Origin: Cristatella mucedo
Taxonomy: Eukaryota > Bryozoa > Phylactolaemata > Cristatellidae
DNA: 64,000 nt
Direction of reading: 5' to 3'
Assembly (NCBI GenBank): GCA_009760855.2
Contig: WPIO01000071.1
Location: 576,001-640,000, forward strand
The first letter of the stretch is position 1. Each line of letters opens with the position of its first letter. This document shows positions 11,235-23,000 of the stretch, piece by piece. The notes beneath the pieces are model-generated. The model had not been told where the DNA came from, did no database searches, and saw only the letters and a program-made list of their open reading frames with translations. The translations under genes were made by a program, and so were the position numbers.

Positions 11235-12300
11235 ATTGTATGTGCTTGAGTCGGCTGAAGTTTAGTATGACTAGGAGCACACTTTCGAAATTACTTATTT
11301 AAATTACTTACTTTATATTTTTTTTAATTTATAATTATATTTAAATTACTTACTGTTCCAATGTTTCCACTTCAAACGTAAGAAATTCAGCGATTCACGA
11401 TTGCCATCGTGGCACCCACAGTGAATAGCCGGACTGGCTTGTCGTGCTGGAATTAAATGAACTTGTAGTCTCGATAGAATTATATCACTATGCTTGTTAT
11501 AGCATAATCATTTGGCGGAACCTCGTAAGTATTCAGTGAATACCTTTTAGCTGTTTAGCGCGTTAGTGCTACGGGCCTTAGACCGCCAAAATGGAGATTG
11601 TGTGTGCGATCCTTTCAGAGAGCGCAAGCCTCGATCTTTAAAACCATTTTCTGCCGCAAGAAACGTATAGATTCTCCTAAATTTTTAATCTTGCCTCTAA
11701 TGCTGTTCTTTTTTATGAGCAGGGTTGCCTTGTATTCAGCCTTATCCCACTGAATGACCTCAGTCATCAAACTAGTAACCAAACATAGAAGGCGTCTGAA
11801 AGCTGCTCTTTAAAGTCAGGCCTGCTTATTTCTGCATAACTATTCTGAAACGAGTTAGGTTAAATCTATTTAGGTATTAAAAAATATTGAAAGCGGCTGA
11901 AATTAAAGAGTCGTTTATAGCAATTTCAAGAAAAAGGCATTTTGGCTTTGATTCAAATGCTGTTCTGCCTGATCAAGTTCACACATAAATGACGTATGTT
12001 AGCTATTTCGTCAAAAATGGTTAGTTCAAAGCAATATCTGTCCCAATAACAAAAGAAGGATTTTTAGAGCATTTGAGCTAATTTATGTTTTTCTGACTTG
12101 CAGCTGATGCACAGATATACTCTAATAACCTGCGAATAATTCAATGCGACTTCGAGTTATAATAAGCTGTCTGCAAATGTCCGTTACATACCAGAGCTTT
12201 ACATAACAAATTAAGACTTTCCCTGATTACTTTGTCCTATATCGTCAAATATTAGAAATAAATTCTGTGAAAAGGCATATTTGAATCTGAAATCTTTCTC
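11235..12300. other. No recognised gene or repeat
   Basis: AT-rich, intron-like sequence leading up to the candidate tail exon at 12311. Confidence 0.35.
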
Positions 12301-12310
12301 TGCAATTTAG

Positions 12311-12542
12311 GCGTCAGTCCGAAATGCAAACCTCTCAAACTATTGAAGATCAACGTTCAACTCAACCAGATTTAAAGCTGCCAGATGATTCGGAGTTAAA
12401 CGATTAGGAAACCACGGTTCCCAACCAGCAGTCTCTTTATTCGACAAGGTCGGAACACATTTACAGCGGTCTACAAATCAATACTTATGACAACATGGCC
12501 TCCATCTCCATGAAGCAAAACGTTTCCAGTAAATTTCATTAA
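12311..12542 (+). pseudogene. Tyrosine-motif cytoplasmic tail exon with an in-frame stop (locus 1)
   Basis: Acceptor ctctgcaatttag|G opens a phase 2 frame matching the donor phase at 5709. The frame gives a Gln/Ser/Thr/Asp-rich tail, meets TAG at 12405-12407, then continues open to TAA at 12540-12542. Its distal part holds S-E-H-I-Y-S-G-L followed four residues later by Y-D-N-M. The intact receptor tail ends with S-E-H-V-Y-E-S-L and carries Y-D-N-P, so the two are probably homologous. With the TAG the tail would stop after about 31 residues and lose these motifs. Decay is the simplest reading. An unspliced retained stop or a base error is possible. Confidence 0.45.
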
Positions 12543-12544
12543 AG

Positions 12545-13780
12545 TAAACGTGCAGTTGTGGCTATGCGGCATTAATAGTAGGCACTAGCAGCCTCAACTT
12601 GGGCTTATTTCTAAGTTTGTCACCGACAACGTCTTGAAAAGCAAATAAACTACCGTGTCGCGTGCAAACTAATTAAACATAATGTTTGATAAAAACTTCT
12701 GTCCATCAAATTTCTATTTCTGAGCTGTTGTGTATACTTGTGGTTGACATGAATGAGGAGAGGTTCAATGCGATAATTTAACTTTGACATTACCCATCAT
12801 CAAATCTCGTTGTCAACACTGGTGGTGTTAAAGGCCGCTCTATCGATACAGTGATAATTACTGGATAGTTGCGATTTTCGTACGTGAATCGTACGCAACG
12901 CAAATAATATCGTAGGCAAACGCCAGTTGTAAATGCACTTCACGTATACCCTGATGAGTTAGTCTTTACCAGTGGCTGAAGCTCAAAGTACTGCACGCTA
13001 CAAGTAGATTACTGACGGCTGATCTTGGGTAAATTTACTTAATATTTGTGAAAGTCGCTGGAACGAAACTTTGAAAATGCTTGCTTTAGAAATCAGTCTA
13101 GAATAGAAAAGAAGACGTTTCTATATGTAAGCAGGTACTGCCTTTGCCTACTAATATGGTCTCGGTTTCAAGGTGACTTTTCTTTTATATTACTGCATCG
13201 GCAAAATCGTCCGGAACGCTCTGAAGAAAGCTGGTAAATTTGTTATCAATCGCTAGAAAAATTCAACAGTAGGTTTGAGGAACAACACGAGCACGGTAAA
13301 ATATTGGTCATTCGAAAATGAATTATTTCGCGTTAACTTTTTGTAGAATCGTGACAAAACCTTTGACTAACAATCCCAATCTCAGAAAGTGATCTTGAAA
13401 TACGCGATCAATTCTATCGCGATCTATTGTAAGAAACCAAGTTTTCTACGATTAAATTTTATCGCTTACAATCCACGAGATACTCGTGACGTTTTGTTCT
13501 CAATTACTAGCCACCTTTTATTTGTGTACGTCTAGTCTATGCTATCCTGCTACTCCGAGCTTTATGTAATACTAAATGTTTCCAATCGATATGAGCAAAT
13601 GTTTACTAGATTAACTGGCGATTTAAATTTAACGGCTAATATAAAACTAGTGTGGCTATTGTTACCATGCACGATGCGATCCGGCCGGCAGGCATCACAG
13701 TACTGCCAAAACAACGAGTACATTTTACGCTATCTGAAATCAGGCGCCCCGCAGTGTCACGTAGTCGCGATATTAAGCCA
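12545..13780. other. No recognised feature
   Basis: AT-rich intergenic sequence between locus 1 and the C-rich and inverted-repeat region. Nothing with exon borders was found. Confidence 0.35.
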
Positions 13781-13799
13781 CTTCAAAAAAGCGGTCGTC

Positions 13800-13906
13800 G
13801 GGCATTCCCCCCTGGACATCCCCCCCCCGACATTCCACCCCCCCCCGGTGGACCCTAAGACATTTCCCCCGGACATTTCACTAAGGTAGGACATTTCCCC
13901 CTATTT
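13800..13906. repeat. C-rich imperfect tandem repeat
   Basis: The phrase 'gacatt(t/c)cccc' recurs about five times with poly-C runs of up to ten. The complement is G-run rich. Confidence 0.7.
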
Positions 13907-14079
13907 TCGATCTTTCTGCGGCTCCTTTCTTCAAAGCGCATCGTCTGCTGGCCAAGTCACGTGCAGGCGCTAAGCAGCTCTGCCCGAGAGTTGCAAGCGC
14001 TGCCGCCGACGCCTCCTCCCCTACCCGTCGACAGAAGCCGCTCGGCTCCTCCGGAAGAGTATACGTAAGATAAACAGTG

Positions 14080-14158
14080 AATGTAAAGCGCTTAGAGAGA
14101 GATTAAGTTCTCTGAGGGCGCTTTGTCAAGTGAATTATTATTATTATATTATTATTTT
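14080..14158 (+). mobile_element. LINE family 1 terminal fragment
   Basis: Only the last roughly 80 bases remain: 'gtaaagcgcttagagagaga', 'ttctctgagggcgctttgtc' and an ATT tail. It abuts the inner edge of the left foldback arm, as if inserted in the loop. Confidence 0.8.
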
Positions 14159-14194
14159 AATGAATGCGTGACTAAGAATACACGTATACATACG

Positions 14195-14196
<2 letters not shown>

Positions 14197-14242
<46 letters not shown>

Positions 14243-14300
14243 CGTATATATATATATAACGTATATATATATAACGTATATATATATATATATATATTAA
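14197..14300. repeat. (TA)n microsatellite with AACGTATA interruptions
   Basis: TA dinucleotides over about 100 bases, with 'ataacgtatat' interruptions near 14240-14280. The tract is self-complementary at the centre of the foldback loop. Confidence 0.95.
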
Positions 14301-14439
14301 TGCAAGAAAGTCTCCCTTTCCCTCAGCCGAGCCACGTGGTGCTTGGGTCACATGGCAAGATGGCTCAGCTTTATCTTACGTATACTCTTTCGTATACTCT
14401 TCCGGAGGAGCCGAGCGGCTTCTGTCGCCGAGAGGGGGA

Positions 14440-14471
<32 letters not shown>

Positions 14472-14564
14472 TTGCAACTCTCGGGCGGAGCTGCTTAGCG
14501 CCTGCACGTGACTTGGCCAGCAGACGATGCGCTTTGAAGAAAGGAGCCGCAGAAAGATCGAAGA

Positions 14565-15360
14565 ATGCCAGAATGAGGCGATCGAGACTAATCTGCTAGC
14601 GGCCGGACACAGCCGAACGGGTCTCAGGCCGACGACACATCAGAGAGCGCTAGCGATGGCAGCCCATAAATAGCCTTCACCGAGAGCGACCAATTTCGTA
14701 CCTTCTCATCCAGAGAGTGCCACAGCAACGCCCCCTCACCTTGCCGGCCGCCCTCCCGCTTGGCCACAATCGCCAGCGAGAGGGACCGATGTAGGTCGCA
14801 CGCTCCCAAAGCCAGGAATTCTCTTCCAACTGATGTCATGAAATGCCTTGATTGATTAAATATAAAAAAGAAGCAACAAATGTGCGTGTTTCTCGCAGCG
14901 TTTGCTGGGTCCTGGTGGACTGTCCTTCCGTTTACGCATACAACCGCAGTCCTCGCAATCGCCAACCGTATTGTCGCGCTTCCTTTACAGCATATGCAAA
15001 GCGCATAGAAAAATATTTATTTCTCTAATGGTAAAATAAAAATATACTACCGTTATTAGTAATTAGAGTATGCTACTAACCATTCCGTGAAATGAGCTTT
15101 TGTAACGTCTATGCAATAGATTATAAACGATGCTTTCTGAATCGTCATTATTCAAGAGCCGATAATCTGACCTAAGTTAGCGTACATTAATTTCAATATT
15201 TGTCGCATTTGTCGTTAAAATGCCAAACAGTGAAAGGACGGGAAAGTTTAGCTTGCCTTATTTGATTCCCGCTCTTTGGATTTGTAGTGCCAGCACAGCA
15301 CTGGAGAGTGCGATATATAAACGAAGAAAACGTGGCTACGGCGAGCAAAGGAGCACAACT
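14565..15360. other. No recognised feature
   Basis: Unique sequence between the foldback and a LINE tail. The frames here lack splice borders or family motifs. Confidence 0.35.
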
Positions 15361-15367
15361 AGCTTAA

Positions 15368-15490
15368 CAGTAATAATTATAATAATATTAACGGCACATT
15401 TGATATAGCGCCCTCAGAGAACTCAATTTCTTTCTAGGCACTTTACATTTGCGGCTAAGGCAGCCCGATTGAAGTGTTAGCTGTAGCATG
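15368..15490 (-). mobile_element. LINE family 1 terminal fragment
   Basis: 'gatatagcgccctcagagaa' and 'aggcactttacatttgcggc' follow a degenerate AAT-like tail. Only about 120 bases are present. Confidence 0.7.
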
Positions 15491-16042
15491 GCGGCCTATA
15501 GAGAGACGTGGGCGACGATGCTTTTAATACTCAAGCGACCAAGCGCTCTCGCGCTCTCTCTCTCTCCCACCGTTGGTGTGGCGATTGCCGAAACGCCACG
15601 CATTGAAGCGCGTTCAGCCACCCCACGTTCTGACGGCTGTCGGCGCGCGTCCGTAGAACCCTACTACAAGGACGTGCGTCTGAGCGTGTCGTTGCATCGG
15701 TCACAACAGACCGATTTCGGTGGCTGGCTGCACCGAATGACATAGGCTTAAATGATTGCTTTGACATTCTCTGTCAGCTCTCCTTTTTACCACTCAGTAC
15801 TACTTAGCACAAGCAGCAGCGTAATCACGATCGCCTTAGAAGCATTCTGACTAGGCCCTCGGCTGAAGCGAAGTGACAAATAGCACTTCCTAGACAAATC
15901 CCGTAAGCGCCGACGACGCGGTTGCGCATTAATCTTCTTACGGACCAGTCTGCGTGGCATGACACCGATGTAAACGCGCCAGGCGGATGGGGACGCTGTG
16001 CCCACGCCGCCCAGTGCGTTTCCGATCGTCGATTAATCAAAG

Positions 16043-16103
16043 ATGGCTGTCCGGCGTGTTCTGCCCGTTCCGCTGGCAATGCTCGTCGCTTTCTCCCTCG
16101 GAG
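16043..16103 (+). CDS. Receptor exon 1: signal peptide
   Basis: The ATG has a good animal start context (A at -3, G at +4). Twenty codons encode two Arg, then a hydrophobic core (VPLAMLVAFSL) and Gly. The exon ends GGAG|GTGAGTAAG, a near-perfect donor, in phase 1. Signal peptide exons ending in phase 1 are common for secreted modular proteins, and the next exon begins in phase 1. Confidence 0.72.
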
Positions 16104-19100
16104 GTGAGTAAGAGATGCTTTTCAGTGCATAATTTGTATCCTACTCGCGGCCGAGGAAGCTAGGAAGTGAACGGGTGTGCCTCAAGGAGTCATCGAACGC
16201 AGCCTGTTTGCTGTGTAGCTCCGGCGGTCCGTCGCGATTCGTATTCGCAGCTTCGGATGACGGCTAGATTTCAGTACGATCGCTCGGGTGAGCCTAGTGT
16301 TTCTTTTAGCTTGCTCTGCGTCGAGAGGGGCTGAACGGAACTTTCATTTCCTTACGAGTACTCTTGGACCAACGGCCAGTCACGTGGTCAAGCCCCGTGG
16401 CTCAGCCGTTCGCTTCTGCTTCGACGTTGCCGCTCTCTTTTCGGCCGCTGCCGCCATTTTACATTCAACACCAATCTTTGTTTAACCCTGTAGCTAAGGT
16501 GCTCGCCTCGACCGAGGTCAAGAGTAATGCATCTGATGACCGATGTCGTGGGCTCGAGCCCAGCCTCATCTGTGACGTTCCTGAATAGCGAGTAAAGCTC
16601 TCTGCCACGACGCTATGCAAAGTAATTTCGTACATATTTTTGCACTCCTCCGTCGCACGGAAGTTTACGCTGACGGTCGGTTTGCGATTTGTCCTGCTTC
16701 CTTCTAGTGCCACCCTCAAAGCGGTCATGGGAAAAAATTGCCTTCTTTTGATCGGGAGGTAGGAAATGGCCCTTTGCGGAGCACCACATTGTCATTTCTA
16801 GTTAGCGTAACTAGCAATATGAAAGTTTTCCGCGCGTGGCTCTCATCGCCCGCGGCCACGCGATCTTCCTCTATGAAGAGCTCGCCGTCACCCACGAGCA
16901 GGGTGGGCTCTTGTGGGCTCTTGCGGAACGCATCTGCGTTTTAGTCGGTCCGACAGTCAGCTGCGTCTTTTGAAGCAGTGAAGACGGCCCTGCTCTTGAA
17001 GGTGTCCACGCTTGGTCATTGGTTCCTGGCTTAGTCGGGTCTTTTCCGGAAGTAGAAACAGGTCGTTGGTCATCCGTCCATCTTGGCCTCTCGGTTTTTT
17101 TTCTTGTAGAGGCTATCGCAAATAGCCATGCAATATTAATTTAGTAATAAGGATATTAATATAATAGTATATATTTATATTAGTCGGCAAGAATTATAAT
17201 AGTCAGCAAGCTTACGTAGAGAGAGACATTGAGCCCACCTATTGCTGCATCTCTTTATATTTACTTACCTCAGACCCTGTTATTTATATAAGAGCCTATT
17301 ACTTCACTTCGGCCTTAACCGGTGATTAATTACGTAACTAGTTCAATTAAGACGCAGATACAAAGCAGCAAAGTGGCCCGCTATTTTCTAGAAGCTACTC
17401 AAGCAACATCGTTCTAAGACAAGTGTGCGTGTACGCGTGTAAATACTAACCAACCAAAATAACCGAGTCCGAATACACACATAGGCCACTCTAGTGAATC
17501 GATAGGGCTTGAATGCAAATTGTCATTACAGTTTTGCAGATCAAGCACAAGGCGGACCTCGCTGAGAAAAAATGACCTATTTCAGCCGAGCACTAATACC
17601 TCAATCGTCTATAAAGTAGTTCCACGGTATTTTTATGCACATTCGAAACATGAGGGGCTGTTTCTCTTTTAAGACAGCCGTTACAAGATATTCTTAAGGG
17701 ATTAATGTTGAAATATTGGGTATGAATCGCTCGTTAAAAACACTGCGGAGTCCATGGTGCCACCTGCTCAATACCGTAACGTTAAACACGACCATTCAAG
17801 TCAGGAACGCATCGGCAGGGTAACCTAAAGTTTACATTGCCTCGCTGATGGCCAATTTACACCTGTCACAAGTGTGTGGTCAAAAGTGACCACGCGACAC
17901 TTGCAGGCGACGCAAAGAGTCACAATGGTTCTGTCACCACGCCAGAGAGTAGGCGTATTGAATAAGGGCCAAGGAAAAGTGTCATGCTCAGCTTTTGGAC
18001 CTAATAATAATCATAATAGTAATAATAATACATTTGATATGGCGCCCTGGGAGAACTCAATTTCTTACTAGGCATTTTACAGTTGCTGCTAAGGAAGCAC
18101 GATAGAATGGTTAGTGGTAGCATGCTTAATAGACAACACCAGTAACATGGTTAGATGTGAAGTACACTGGGTCAGCATGCAAGTATGGTTAATGGCCGCA
18201 TGCATAGCGTCAGCTCGAGCATAATCGCGAGCTTTTTTGTTCAAGTTCGGCTATGCAGTACATCAACGGCCTTGGGCACTCGGTAGTGCTTTCTGTATCA
18301 CAATGGGACGATAGAGCGGCCTTTGTTCCGTGGCAGGAGTGGCTGGAGGCCAATGTCCCTCGTGCATGAGTATGTGGACGGAATACGTGTTCATATTCAA
18401 GGAAAACAGATAAATCTCTTCGTAGTGGCTTGTACTCAGTGCTAGCTCTTTCACTTAAGTGATCATTCAGGACAATTCAGGGTTAATACTGTGCACGGCT
18501 ATTTTCACAACCGTCTGGCTCTTACCATGACCTTAATGGCATGATAAACACTGTGAAACGCGCTGGATGCGTTTACTTAGGTTTTACCTAAAATACGAGC
18601 AATGGTGCACCGTATCTGCATGAAAAGTTTACACATGTCGCCAAGTGATCACATTCGCACTAGCGCGTTATTTTTCCACGGTCTGCACGTGTGAATGATA
18701 ATAATAATCATTGCGACGAGCCAAAGAGCTCACTTCAACATTCGGCACACAACTTGTTAGTAAAGGCAACAGTTGTATACCAAAGGCGAAGATGCAAAAT
18801 GGCCTTTATATGCTACGCAAATATTGAAAAAATGGGAAAGCAGCCTTACACTGTGCAAATTGCAATATGGTCAAGCATTCTGTACAAGAGAAAGTTATAA
18901 TCGGTATGTCTGCGCTCAGTTTTGCTTGCTAGATCAGTTTTGATCGCTATAATTAAATGCACTATGCGACTAGGTCACAGGGATTTTGCAATTAGCGGAT
19001 TTCAGATGGAGCCATAAACTCACAGAGCCGTTGGTGAGATCCAGAATCATCTAGAGATGGGTTTAAAATTGCATCCATTTTTAATTCGCTTGAGGGTATT

Positions 19101-19950
19101 TTGAAATTGCTGCTGTAGAGCACGTCAAAGTGGTAGAGCACGACAGCCAAATCAGTTCAATTCCTTGTAGCCACTACTCTCGGCCTTTGATCGTCTGTAA
19201 CTGCTGCATCACGGGTCATGTTGGCACCGGCCTAGCTGCCACATTAAAGTGGTCACTTCGGCCAGAGCTTCACTTTCGGCTCCGCCGTCAAGCATCGAAT
19301 CGATTTCAAGATTCTCAGTCCGGCTTGCAGGTCGCTTCAATCGCTGGCACTAACAGCCCATTTATCCAACCTGCTTCACCTCTCCCCTCTGTCAGTGACC
19401 TTTCTCACCAATCAGCATTTAGTTACTTCGCCGTCCGTCGCTCTAAAGATGAAACCTTTCGGCGATCGTTCCACAAGCTACATACGGTCTGGATCTTGCT
19501 TCCGGGTACGGTCACAAACGGCACTGACCTTGGCCTTGCATTTTTTAAACCGCCTAACGACGTGTCCGCTCGTTTTAGCGTTCGCTTCGTTGAAGGTGAG
19601 CTACCCTGTTTATTCGTGTCTGCTTTAGGTTTGCGCATAAGCATGGTTTGGTGCATTTTAGTAGCCAGAGACCTTAGTAAGAACTAGTCACGATCAATGC
19701 TTTCACGTTTGCTTCAATATGCTGGCCTTAGCATGATATTGGTCTGCTTATGCATGCATGATACTTTGCATGTCACTAAGCCTGAGTTTTATATTCTGCA
19801 TTCTGTAGTGAGTTGTATTGCGCCTGGATAGAGATGAAGTTCCGCTAGAGTGCTTTACAAATGTCAGGTTGTTATTGGTTATGCCATAATTTAATTTCAT
19901 GATTGGTGAGAAATTACTTGTCAGCCGACCAAGAGTGAATAAATACATGC

Positions 19951-20025
<75 letters not shown>

Positions 20026-23000
20026 TGACTGAGAGATAGAGAAATAGAGACAGGGACAGAGACAGAGACCGGGACAGAGACAGAGACAGACAGATGCAAG
20101 ACATGAACTGTTTCCCGATTTTCAGGTTGCACTGATATAAATATAGGACCACCTTTCAAGATAGCCTGCTACACTATAACGTGTTCATCAGCAAAAATAC
20201 CGCGGATCAACGACACGTTTTATTTGGCTGATCCTCAACTCGCTGCAAGAAATCCCTGTGCGGTTAATATTGAATCGCAAAGAGAAGTAATCAACCAATT
20301 GCAAAATTTCATCAACAGTTGCCCCAACGCATACATTGCGTCTTTTCGCTATCCGGTCGAAAGAGTAGGCTTTGTCAACCGATGCCTTCCAAACTTAGTA
20401 GTAGTACTGCGCTACGAATGTCAAAGCAGTAACGCTACGACAATGGTTTCGACAGTGCCTCACCAGTCTTCCTTAGCTCTGACCACTGACATGACGAACC
20501 AGTTCAGCAATAGACACGAGACAACCAAGCAGGTATCAGCGGACAGCAATTCTGAATACACACTGTTCAACACGACTGCTCTCAATCAAGGCATTTATCC
20601 GACTGACGATGATAAGGGTAGGTTTGCGGGGCACAGAAAGGTAGGCTGCGATTGGTCACTTTACACGGTTACTGCTTCTATACTTATTCATTCCTCTCCC
20701 ATTATGTTATTTTCATAATTTTAATATCTGATTTACTATTAGTTCAATGTCGTGACGAAATCATTGGCCGTATCTGTGGGCTCTGTCTCATTCGCTGGGC
20801 GGGTCGACAAGTATTCAAAGGGCATAGTGGTTCACGCTGATATCCAGTGATGCTTAAAGGCTTTGCATTAAACGCAATGTATGAATATTCAATAAGTTTA
20901 GAAAAAAATCACGTTCAAGAATTTAACCAGAAGAATAATACCATGCCCAAAAATAGTGGTTACGCACAGGCTTTTGTTGAGCGTGCCATGCTGCCTGGTT
21001 ATTGGGAACTTGGAATAACTCTATAAATATGTGTGCTTTCCACGAGTATGCATTCCACGAGTTATTTAGTATGAGGTAGATCGATATTTACCTAATAATC
21101 AGTGCTGTGTTCAGCACATAGGAAACCAGCCATAATTAAATCATGAGGCATGACCATAATTACATCTTAATATAACTCAGTAAATACTTGCGACGCGCGG
21201 GTTTGAGTGAAAATTTAATGTACTGCCAAATGAAACTACTCGTAAAACTAGTTATTCTAAGAATACCGTCTTTAAAACGATGATACATCGATAGGCACAC
21301 TTCGTCTGCACTAGAGCACTGTATAGTGATTGTCAAGCTTTCATCGCGATAGGATACTATTTTCTTGCGGAAATTATCCGTTAAGTCTTATGCTTGCGTA
21401 TCTGCGTCGAAACCAACTGATACGAATGAATATCACTCAGACCAATAAAATTTCGTTTGTTCTAAGCAGCTATTAGCTCTTTATCAAACGCGTGATGCTG
21501 TGAGTTGCTCTCTCCGATAGCTTTGGCGTAACCCCAGGCCCTACTCTATTCTATACCCTCTCATGGATGCCTACGTATAGCGTACTTTGATAATGACTAC
21601 AACCTCGATAAAAAAAACTTGAGAGTGTTTCAGATCCGCGAAATGTTTCCTGTCCATTATCCTATTTTGGTCATCAAAATGCGTTACTCCGTGTTACTTG
21701 AGACAATGCTTGAATATTCAACGGTACTGTACCTACTGTACTATGGCCGGCCTACATCCGGGTTAGGCACGGTTTGGATAGTTATTTTTCTCTTATGCGA
21801 ACGGCGTCATAACTTTCTATTTAATTTTTAAAAAAGGGTGTCTTTTTAAAAGTACCCTAAAGTGCGCGATAGTCAGACCAATTTTGTGAATATTTTTATG
21901 ATTTTCCAATTTTTTACAAAGTCACATTTTGATATGTCTCTAGAGGTTAGGCTGCGTTAATGTAGTTTATTCTTAGCTTGAGGCCAAGCTAATTTTAGCC
22001 ATTTGGACTCACTATGTTTTGCAGAAGCATCCCTGAGATATACACAGGTGAATGAAAATTTGACTCGGAGCTTCTTGAGGTAGCGCTTAAAATTCAACTG
22101 TACTCAGCCACCGAACATTTGAGTGTTTCATCTCTTTGGAGTCATCTCTTGTGGAGTAGGCTAAGGCGACTTTGTTCTGAGCTTTGAAATAAAATCCATA
22201 CATAAACTAACTATTATTAATAGACCTTCCATGATTAAATATTTCAGGTCAACAGTCAGAGACTATTTGTTTAAGTTGCGGGCTTAACGGAGGAGTCTTC
22301 TGGGATATAGCGAAACATTTTGCAGAGAATCTGGTGAGGCATCCTCTCTCTCTTTTGTTCTTTTGCGTTTCGACACTCAACAAAGCATGAGTAACAAAGC
22401 GGGATTTTTCTCTCCTACACGTGTTAAAAAGGCATGACATTGATAATTGATAATTTATTTATCATGTTTTTTTAAATTTATTTCTGTTACATTTCTCCGA
22501 GGTTTCTTTACCGATAAATACCGAGGGAAGGAGAGAAGACACGGCAGAAGGAAATAACACAGATGACACGAAGATAGCGATAACAAGAATATGGATAGCA
22601 CATTTGTGTTGTAGCCCAAGGTATCGGAATCTCTTTGTAGGCAGAATTTGCAAAATTAAAAAGAACTATTCATTTGGTTGTTCACACTTGTACGCTTACA
22701 GTCGGTGCAAATAAGCACTCAAATAGGACGGACGTAATTTGCGCCCGGGCGGAGTAATGGCGGCGGAGCAACGGCGGAGCAATCGTCCAAGTTGGCCTGT
22801 TTAGCTTCTTTTTAGGGCCATCATCGACATTGACATCGAGGCAATCGATGTCTTGAGGTCAGTCCGGCATCAGGAGTTCACAAACTGAAGAAAGGTGTAC
22901 AAGTGATCTGAGTTTAGCTAGAGACACAGCTAATCAACTTGAGTCGGACGAGAGGCTATGAGGGTGCCTATGAGGCTTAGACTGATTGAGGCTTAGTTCA

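Larger units (their letters stand above)
13907..14563. repeat. Large inverted repeat (foldback) around a loop
   Basis: The left arm 13907-14077 and the right arm 14370-14563 are reverse complements. They share for example 'aagtcacgtgcaggcgctaa' against 'ttagcgcctgcacgtgactt'. The right arm is longer because of a (GGC)n expansion at about 14440-14470 and a short duplication of 'cgtatactctt'. The loop holds a LINE tail and a (TA)n array. No transposase is visible. Confidence 0.85.

Noticed and set aside
14300-14599. Ala-rich frame across the GGC run
   Set aside because: The alanine run comes from the trinucleotide expansion in the right arm of the foldback.
19125-19185. tRNA gene suggested by 'gtggtagagcacgaca'
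   Set aside because: The A-box-like piece has no matching B box, acceptor stem or anticodon arm.
19130-19687. 185-codon frame in receptor intron 1
   Set aside because: It has no ATG-led start, no splice borders and no family motif, and an antisense frame covers part of it. Chance cannot be excluded.
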